A stretch of 64,000 nt of DNA. Origin: Suillus spraguei (lineage: Eukaryota; Basidiomycota; Agaricomycetes; Boletales; Suillaceae). The position numbers and the translations under genes are program-made. A model generated the notes under the pieces. That model was not told the DNA's origin and made no database searches. It worked only from the letters and a program-made list of their open reading frames with translations. Within the stretch, counting starts at the first letter, position 1; each line of letters begins with the position of its first letter. Where the stretch lies: positions 124,001-188,000 of the forward strand of contig JABCPU010000042.1 in NCBI GenBank assembly GCA_016800925.1. The letters run 5' to 3'. Of this stretch, positions 56,772 to 64,000 are shown one piece after another.

Positions 56772-56999
56772 ATGAACTATGACCTCTTGTCAACCATCCT
56801 CCTGGCATTAATAGTTGTCAGTCCGCTTGGTGCGCGAGCCGCGCTCGGCTCAGAGGCCCAGGACTTGTCATGCACATGGATACCGTGCAACGAAAGTTGC
56901 CCTATAGGTGTTCCTCAATTACAGTACAGAGAATGCTGGACAACAGACGGTTACCTGACGGATCAGGCCTGTTGTGCGTGTGAGCCAGGGCAATGTTGA
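56772..56999 (+). CDS. Small secreted cysteine-rich protein (effector-like)
   Basis: 75 residues. Residues 1-~23 form a signal peptide (STILLALIVVSPLGARA), followed by a 52-residue mature part with eight Cys at 34, 39, 43, 55, 67, 68, 70 and 75 (C-X4-C-X3-C-X11-C-X11-CC-X-C-X4-C), enough for four disulphides. Such proteins act in the apoplast or cell wall; in symbiotic or wood-associated fungi many are host-interaction effectors or surface proteins, but no function can be assigned here. TATAAACTCGCG ~75 bp upstream is shared with the duplicated copy at 53,521 and fits a TATA box. No intron is needed. Confidence 0.7.
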   Translation: MNYDLLSTILLALIVVSPLGARAALGSEAQDLSCTWIPCNESCPIGVPQLQYRECWTTDGYLTDQACCACEPGQC

Positions 57000-57892
57000 T
57001 GCAAACAGCAGCATCCGACGTCACATGGATACATACCTTGTCCATTTCCTTGTATTATCTTACCTTGTGCTCGTTCTTGCTCCGACCGTTCATTTGATTA
57101 TCGCCACATGCCCTTATGCTCGATTCCAGCCCAGTCAACTACTCGAAAACGTATATATACCGCCCATGTACTCTCGTATATAGACGGAGAATCCAATACG
57201 TTAAATTCCCCAGTCAAAGCTTGTCAGAACGTTCCTACGAAAGTCTAGCCCTACTCGTATCCTAATTACGTCGATCTGTTCCCACCTGTACCTATAGGTT
57301 TGATGTATCACTTCTTACAATTATAGATGAAATGGGATACAATAATTACTGAAGTCCATAGATACCTATCATTGTAGGGCTGATATATCAATGGAGGATC
57401 CTGTCAGGACACTCCCATAATAATCTCACACCCCTAATTTTCGCATTTTTGGCCACCTACTGTGGGAATTTCCCCACAACACTTAAAAATAGATTGCTTC
57501 TCCACATTTTCGCATTTTTAGCCACCCCACCACCCATTTTGGGAATCTCCACAATATCAATTATTCCCACACCCTCCCCACCTCACTGCAGCTTCACCAC
57601 CACACCACAATAGGTCCCCTCATAGTAGTTTGGTATATATATGTACAATATAATGTAATAGACCGCTTTTTTGCTTATTTGTGTGCCTGCTCCTCCTCTA
57701 GAGGCCATTTAACATATGTTAGAGTAAAGAACACTTTCGCACTTTTGCCCCTTTGGTGGGAAAGTGTTCTATTATATTCAAAACATGTTTATGAGCATAT
57801 ATGAGTATATTCTCATCTTGATTTGACCCCCTGAAGCGCCCTACATCAATAGATATAGCACATATGCAAGAAAACACAGAACATGTTCCCAT

Positions 57893-58138
57893 TTAATTAT
57901 TTCTAGGTGGACAAACTTGGAAAAATGATTCCCAGCATCTATTCAACAATATGAACAATGTATCAGGAGCCCAGGACCATGGGATAATTCCCTGTTGCAT
58001 GGTGTGCCCCCCCTCTCCTGGTGGTTTACCCCCTGTGAAACTTTTTCCTGTAGGACCGGACCTTAATTGAGGTGAGGGGTCTGGGTCTATTTCTATGTAC
58101 ATTTGGAGTAGATATATTATATAGCTGGCCCAGAACAC
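57893..58138 (-). other. Arm ORF of the foldback element (left copy)
   Basis: 81-residue ORF (MFWASYIIYLLQMYIEIDPD...), directed outward. The right arm has the same ORF, 79 residues, at 59,065-59,304 on the plus strand, lacking a two-residue DP repeat. Conservation follows from the arms being copies; there is no recognised domain and it is probably not a gene. Confidence 0.4.
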
Positions 58139-59064
58139 ACATAGGATCCTGCTACAAGAACAAAAACATAGAAAATCTCACTTTGACACTTTTGATGTTT
58201 TTTAGTATCTTACTCTTGCATAAATAATACAGCCTGTTCATATATCATTAGCATAGAATATATACTTGCTTTTTATGACAAGGATCAGCTCAAAATAGGC
58301 TGGAGTTTTGAGCTAGTGTAGATACTTGCTATTTCTACTGATAAAGAGCCCATACTTTCAAAGCATCGAACTTTAATAATCAGACACCTGGAGTAGATTT
58401 AAGGTACATTCACTATCATATACCTAAATTTATAAAACAATTCAACAAGAATTGAGTGCTGAGGAAGTGAAATAGATAAGAAATTGAGTGTGGGAAAGTT
58501 CAAAGACTCAAAACATCGAAAATGGCAGCAGTAGGACTTTAATGCTGGGTCAACTCAATTATACACCACATTCCTTCCATCACCCTCTAACCTCAGGGCA
58601 GTATGTAGCATATGTTCATTTAGTAGTCCATCATATATCCTACATATTTTCAATGAAATATTTGCCCTGTACCATATATAAATGTGACTTTGTGTCAAAA
58701 GATGTCAATTGTCACTTTTCACACATGTCATTTTACTTGTCATTCAGTCAGTCCTTCACTGATCTTTCTAAAGCTTCAAGTCCATCATAAGGGACATATA
58801 TAAGAGGTACCCCAGGTATCTGATTACTTATCACAGGCTGGATTACTCTGTAGGTTTCCTATCAGTAGAAATACCCCCTGTACATCAGAGATCAAATTTG
58901 CGCCCTATGTATGGCTGATCCTTGGCATAGAACATATGTGTGAATATACTACTGATAATATGTGAGCAGGGATGGTTATTTATGCAAGAGTAAGATACTA
59001 AAAAACATCAAAAGTGTCAAAGTGAGATTTTCTATGTTTTTGTTCTTGTAGCAGGATCCTATGT

Positions 59065-59304
59065 GTGTTCTGGGCCAGCTATATAATATATCTACTCCAA
59101 ATGTACATAGAAATAGACCCCTCACCTCAATTAAGGTCCGGTCCTACAGGAAAAAGTTTCACAGGGGGTAAACCACCAGGAGAGGGGGGGCACACCATGC
59201 AACAGGGAATTATCCCATGGTCCTGGGCTCCTGATACATTGTTCATATTGTTGAATAGATGCTGGGAATCATTTTTCCAAGTTTGTCCACCTAGAAATAA
59301 TTAA
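59065..59304 (+). other. Arm ORF of the foldback element (right copy)
   Basis: Mirror copy of the ORF at 57,893-58,138; see there. The 6-bp in-frame difference keeps both open, which alone is weak evidence for coding. Confidence 0.4.
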
Positions 59305-59895
59305 ATGGGAACATGTTCTGTGTTTTCTTGCATATGTGCTATATCTATTGATGTAGGGCGCTTCAGGGGGTCAAATCAAGATGAGAATATACTCATATAT
59401 GCTCATAAACATGTTTTGAATATAATAGAACACTTTCCCACCAAAGGGGCAAAAGTGCGAAAGTGTTCTTTACTCTAACATATGTTAAATGGCCTCTAGA
59501 GGAGGAGCAGGCACACAAATAAGCAAAAAAGCGGTCTATTACATTATATTGTACATATATATACCAAACTACTATGAGGGGACCTATTGTGGTGTGGTGG
59601 TGAAGCTGCAGTGAGGTGGGGAGGGTGTGGGAATAATTGATATTGTGGAGATTCCCAAAATGGGTGATGTTTTAGGTGTAGTGGGGTGGCTAAAAATGCG
59701 AAAATGTGGAGAAGCAATCTATTTTTAAGTGTTGTGGGGAAATTCCCACAGTAGGTGGCCAAAAATGCGAAAATTAGGGGTGTGAGATTATTATGGGAGT
59801 GTCCTGACAGGATCCTCCATTGATATATCAGCCCTACAATGATAGGTATCTATGGACTTCAGTAATTATTGTATCCCATTTCATCTATAATTGTA

Positions 59896-60239
59896 GGTAT
59901 TTAATGTATCATTCTTACAGTATGGCCTGCTGTTCCTTGTCGCTATCACCTCTTACCCATCCCATATCTCTCTTGTTCTGTTCACTGTCCCCTTCGAACT
60001 AACACCCAGCCTTACACGATTTATGGTCATAATTGGGAGGTTGCTGGAAACTACCCAAGGGGTAGAAACACTCAGGACGGAAATAACAAGTAGAAGCGTA
60101 TGCAATTCAGATCAGGGTAAGAGACGATAACTACTACAATCGTATGAGCCCTGTATCAAATAGGAGCTGTAGGAATCCTGTAAACAGCAGCAAATATCAT
60201 AAGGTGTCCAATCAACAGTCCGATGGATAAGCAGTATGC
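59896..60239. other. Probable 3' end of second Gypsy; LTR not resolved
   Basis: On the minus strand a TGTTAGTTCGAAGGGG start near 60,004 preceded by a purine-rich stretch could be the 3' LTR, which the foldback element would then interrupt. Without a second LTR this cannot be confirmed. Confidence 0.25.
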
Positions 60240-63200
60240 CTGTCAGTGCGCTTCGTTAGTAAGCCATGCTTACACCCTCCCAACCTACAAGGCTTCCTTT
60301 TGCTGTTCCCAAGCATCAAGTGCTTCACAGTCCTCAAGATCACGTCTTGGCAGCCACTCATCCTCATCTGCTCCGAATCCAAGCCACCGCACCAGGTATC
60401 TCTTTCCGCGCCCTATCTTCTTCTCATCTACAATCTTCTCTATGAAGGTCTCGACTTGACCGTCTTCTGTCACCACTGGTCCTGGACGCGGGTTTTCACG
60501 GGAGGGGAAGAGTTCTGCGTCATTGGCATGGAAGGGTCGCAGTTGGAAGAGTGAAACGTCGGGAATATATTGGGGGAGTTGGGCAGGTCTAGTGTGTATG
60601 TTGAGGTCTCTGGGTGTGCCTCGAGCACGGTATAAGGTCCGTCGAATCTGGGCATAAACTTAGCGACGCGCTTATCACCTTTCTGCATATAGTCACGACG
60701 ACGGTGTCATGTGGACAGCATGACCTTGTCTCTGATGGCCAGTGTTAACTCAGCGAGCGATGTTTGTTAACTTGCGTCGCTTGCGAAGCCTTGGCAGCCA
60801 GTAGGCTGTCTTGTGCTTCCATAACATCGTACTGGAGCTGCGTCAAGAGTAGACGAGTGCGTTGATCTTCGGTAGTCTCATCTGTCGATGGTCGTTGCAG
60901 GGGTGGTATGATGCGTGGCGAGCGTCCAATGTGGAGTTGAAATGGGGAGGTGTTCATGCTTGCATTGAGGGTGTTCATGATCTGGAATCGGATGCGTGGC
61001 AGAGCGCGCACCCAACCTTTCTGATTCCGTTCCACATGGAATCGGATGCATTGGTTGACGGTTTTGTTGGTCCTTCACTTGCACCATCGGTTTGGGGGTG
61101 ATAGGACGAAGAAAGCTTTAACTTAATGCCTGTTAGTTTATGTAGCGACTTCCAAAATCGAGAGAGAAAGAGCTTATTGGGTCAGATACAATGTCAAGCA
61201 GCAGTCCGTTCTCGCAATACCAGTTGTCGAAGAACAGGACCGCGAACTGTTCAGCAGAGATGTTGTCTCGACAAGGCACGATCCGTAAGTCTGCATTCAG
61301 GCGATCCGTTATGGTGATAATTGTGTTGAAACCTTCATCTTCGGGCAACAGTCCAATGAAGTCGATTGTGACGGAGTCCCCTCGCGCGTCAGGGATTGGA
61401 AGTGGGTGCAAAGGTTGGCTATGGATGTGGTAGATGCCTTGTTGCGCATACATTGAACACAACCTGGAATGTAGGACTCGAGGAGGTCGCGTCTCATATT
61501 GGGCCAATAGTAAGCTGATGTAAGGTGGCGTATGTCTTGTCTCCGCCAAAGTGGCCTGAAGCATTGTGTGCTAAGTGAAACAGCTTTTCATGCAGAGGAT
61601 TGACGCGAGGAACGACAAGACGGTTAGCAACAAACAGAAGTCCCTCACGCTCTTCTAAGCCAGGCAAGGACCCCACAAGAGCTTTAAGCTTCCTGCAGAA
61701 CGGGTCGTCGACATATCCAGCGGTGACATCCTTGGTGAAGGACTTGTCGAGGTTGATCTGGAGTGACGAGGTTACAACGGCAGCTGCAGTTTGCTCGCTG
61801 TGCGAGACATCGTCGTCGAGGTGTAGTCTAGATAATGCGTCAGCACCTGTATTCTCCTCACCCTTCAAATAAGAGATGGTGATATCGAAATGTGCCAAGT
61901 ATTCAGCCCAGCGGGCTTGTGACGAGAGAGGCCCTTTTGTGTGACGAAGTTTTCAAGTGTCCGATGATCTGTATAGACTTGAATAGGCCCCCCAAGTAGC
62001 TCGACGCGCCACTTCTTGAGGCCTCTGATGATGGCGAGTAACTCTTTTTCGTGCACTGGGTAGTTAAGTTCAGCTTCCCGCAGTTGAGCCGAATCAAACG
62101 CCACCGGTCTAGCAGTCTCCCATGTTTCTCCCCAGGATAAGACAGCACCCGTTCGGTAATCCGATGCGTCGCAGGTGAGAAATATCTTGTTGTTCCCTGG
62201 GTTGTCGTGATCGATCGTCGTCAAGCATTGAGGGCTCGTAACAAGGTTTTTAATTGCCTGAAAGGCAGCAGCATGTCCTTCGTTCCACAAAGGGAATTCC
62301 AGTTCGGCGGCCTTCGTCATTAATGGGGTCAAGATTCGTGCATGATCCGCCAGAGCGGGGAGGTGGTTCGCTAAGTAACGCACTAAGCCGAGAAAGGCCC
62401 TTACATCGTTGGCCTTGCGAGGAGTAGGCCAGTCTAAAATGCGTGCTACTTTAGAGGCATCAGGCTCGATACCACGCTCGGAGATGTGGTGTCCCAGAAA
62501 ATTGATCTCAAGGTTGAACAGAGACGTCTTCTTGAGAGAGCAGAACAGTGACGCATTCCGCAAGGCGTCGAGGACCAGTCGCACATTCCGTTCATGTTCT
62601 TCCAGGGTCTGCGACCAGATAATGATGTCGTCAAGGTATACATGGCAGATTTTACCGATTAGGTGACGTAGTGCTGTCGACATGCGCCTTTGATGAGTGG
62701 CCGGTGCGTTTCGTACTCCCATTGGCATGACCGTCCATTCATAGAGGCCCCAAGGGGTGTGAACAGCGAGCAGTTTCATGTCATCTGGGTTACCTTGGTT
62801 TGAAAGAAGGAGTTAGTCATATCTATTTTACCAAAAATCTTTCCTTTGGCGCAGTCGCGCAAAATTTCATCGATCCGTGGTAGTGGGTGATTATCTGGAA
62901 CAGTGTTTAAGTTCAACTGACGAAAATCGTTTACCCACCAAGGCAATGCTGTTGGATCCGCCTTCGGAATGATGAAGGCAGGTGAAGAGTGAGGACTGTC
63001 GGAGGGCCGAAGACGGCCAGCGTCAACATGTTGGTCAAGCAGTGTCTTCCAGGCATCGCGATATTTCCTTGGGCAGTCATACCCTCGTTGCTGTATCAAT
63101 TTGTTAGCATCCTTCAACCGTACACGGAAGAGAATGTCGGAGGGTAATGAGTCATTGTGCGGTATATCTGCGGGAAAGCGATCTTCATATTCGACCTTGA

Positions 63201-64000
63201 GAGCGGCGTCACGAAGTTTCAGTTGTTCTGCGGATGCAAGCGTCGTGATATGTTGGCGAATGGCAGCAATAATGTCAATGCCATTAACTGGCTCGCAGGA
63301 GTCGTCGACGAGTTGCTTGTATTCCGGCAGGATATGTTTCAACTCTCGGAGAACCTCGTGACGATACTCGCTCATCTTCGGGGGATGGTACCACAGACTT
63401 CTTAAACTTAGGCGGCGGGGCTGCGGTTGAGTAATTCGTAGTCCTGGTCCTTCACGTACACGTCGTAGCTTGTGATCTATAATGATTTTGTTGTGATGGA
63501 GGAAGGGTCCTCCCAATAAAAGTGGAGTACAGAGATTTGAAGCCACAATAGCGCGTACACTGCGTGAAGTAAAGCGAGAGTCAATGGAAATACATGCAAG
63601 TCTGACATAGTCCGATAAAAGAAATGAGTCCTTTCCCTCTCCCAAAAGTGCGATGTTGAAGGGCATGGGAGTATGAAGCTTGCGTCATTGAAGACCTAGT
63701 TGCGTAACGAGTTTCTCGTCAATCAGAACTGCGGCCAAACCATCATCAATTAGCGCTTTAACACGAGAGGAAGATGTAGGACCATCGATAAGACAGTCCC
63801 AAAGAAGTAAAGGGGTCGTTAGCAGGGCAACGCACTCTTCAGAGTCTGTACCGTTTCCCAAGGCTGCAGAGGGCATGACCACCGCAACCGTGTTCGCTAC
63901 TTCTACTGACGCAACCGTTTTCCATCCTTCTTGCTCTTCTTTGCTGCGATGCTGGCTGCAGTGATGGGTTTGTAAGTCGCGCCGTCTGGGAAACCGTTAT
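60240..64000 (-). pseudogene. Second Ty3/Gypsy chromodomain element, pol region, frameshifted, partial
   Basis: Reads from the right edge leftwards: protease-like (VKALIDDGLAAVLIDEKLV, ~63,700), a linker ORF to RT (63,666-62,776; DSPHSSPAFIIPKADPTALP, WWVNDFRQLN), RT with catalytic YLDD (HVYLDDIIIWS, ~62,630), RNase H (FLTCDASDYRTGAVLS, VYTDHRTLENFV), DALSRLHLDD, integrase zinc finger and core (ASGHFGGDKTY, VTIDFIGLLPEDEGFNTIIT), and a chromodomain near 60,476-60,285 (VETFIEKIVDEKKIGRGKRY, LVRWLGFGADEDEWLPRRDL). Frame breaks occur at ~62,778, ~61,890, ~61,500, ~61,130 and ~60,710. It is a distinct lineage from G1 (YLDD versus YMDD; different chromodomain). Gag and the 5' LTR lie outside the window. 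Confidence 0.85.

Larger units (their letters stand above)
57316..59895. mobile_element. Foldback element: 2.6-kb palindrome with ~0.9-kb arms
   Basis: 57,316-58,227 and 58,976-59,895 are near-identical inverted copies (outer end TACAATTATAGATGAAATGG), separated by a 748-bp unique centre. Differences seen include a 6-bp duplication in the left arm (near 58,083) and ~15 extra bp in the right arm (near 59,665). No transposase is present, so this is a non-autonomous foldback-type element or a relic of one. A 10-bp perfect hairpin (GAACACTTTC...GAAAGTGTTC) lies at 57,729-57,769 and again in the other arm. The element lies between the small secreted protein gene and the second Gypsy. Confidence 0.85.

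Noticed and set aside
53726..60045. Shared 17-mer CATAATTGGGAGGTTGC at ~53,729 and ~60,026 as an attachment site
   Set aside because: Single short match without flanking similarity; chance in a 64-kb window is plausible.
1..64000. CRISPR arrays, rRNA or tRNA genes, riboswitches
   Set aside because: No regularly spaced repeats, no rRNA-like blocks and no cloverleaf with a conserved T-arm box was seen; the sequence is eukaryotic.

Overview
The window looks like a repeat-rich stretch of a mushroom-forming basidiomycete (Agaricomycetes) nuclear genome. The evidence is short (about 40-80 bp) GT-AG introns, a fungal galectin-like protein, a polyporopepsin-type aspartic protease, a DUF6532-type protein, chromodomain Ty3/Gypsy elements and a small cysteine-rich secreted protein. 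I see no prokaryotic operons, tRNA, rRNA or CRISPR.

Layout. 1-8.3 kb: 3' part of a Tc1/mariner transposon inserted in an LTR, several solo LTRs, a decayed retroelement reverse transcriptase on the minus strand and a hAT transposase tail. 8.3-9.0 kb: a galectin-like ORF. 9.76-18.47 kb: a three-deep nest, in which a solo LTR (family B) holds a second, inverted family-B solo LTR, which holds a complete 7,535-bp Ty3/Gypsy chromodomain element on the minus strand; every layer has its target-site duplication (TSD). 19.9-21.4 kb: a DUF6532-like multi-exon gene. 21.4-32.3 kb: solo LTRs (families C, A and the Gypsy LTR), a DDE transposase scrap and unidentified exon-like ORFs. 32.3-40.0 kb: a decayed Ty1/Copia element on the plus strand, split by two solo LTRs, each of which carries a further solo LTR. 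40.5-44.2 kb: more LTR debris. 44.4-57 kb: the most gene-like part, with an intact six-exon aspartic protease and an inverted truncated copy of it, an unidentified gene, a biotin-protein ligase gene, and a pair of direct copies of a small secreted Cys-rich protein gene (one broken). 57.3-59.9 kb: a 2.6-kb foldback element with arms of about 0.9 kb. 60.2-64.0 kb: a second, frameshifted Gypsy chromodomain element that runs off the right edge.

How the parts relate. Host genes sit as islands among retrotransposon relics. I name LTR families by their ends: A (TGTAAAGATACAACC...TTACA, about 950 bp), B (TGTAAGAAGCAC...ATCACTACA, about 600 bp), C (TGTTAAGAC...TATATGACA, about 760 bp), D (TGTGACAGTC...CTTTACA, about 1 kb), E (TGTTACAAGAAC...CACTAACA, about 0.9 kb) and G1 (the 468-bp LTR of the complete Gypsy element). 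A recurring signature is CpG transition decay. It accounts for all eight differences between the two LTRs of the complete Gypsy, most TSD mismatches, and CGA-to-TGA stops in pol reading frames. This points to cytosine methylation of repeats as the main mutational force here.
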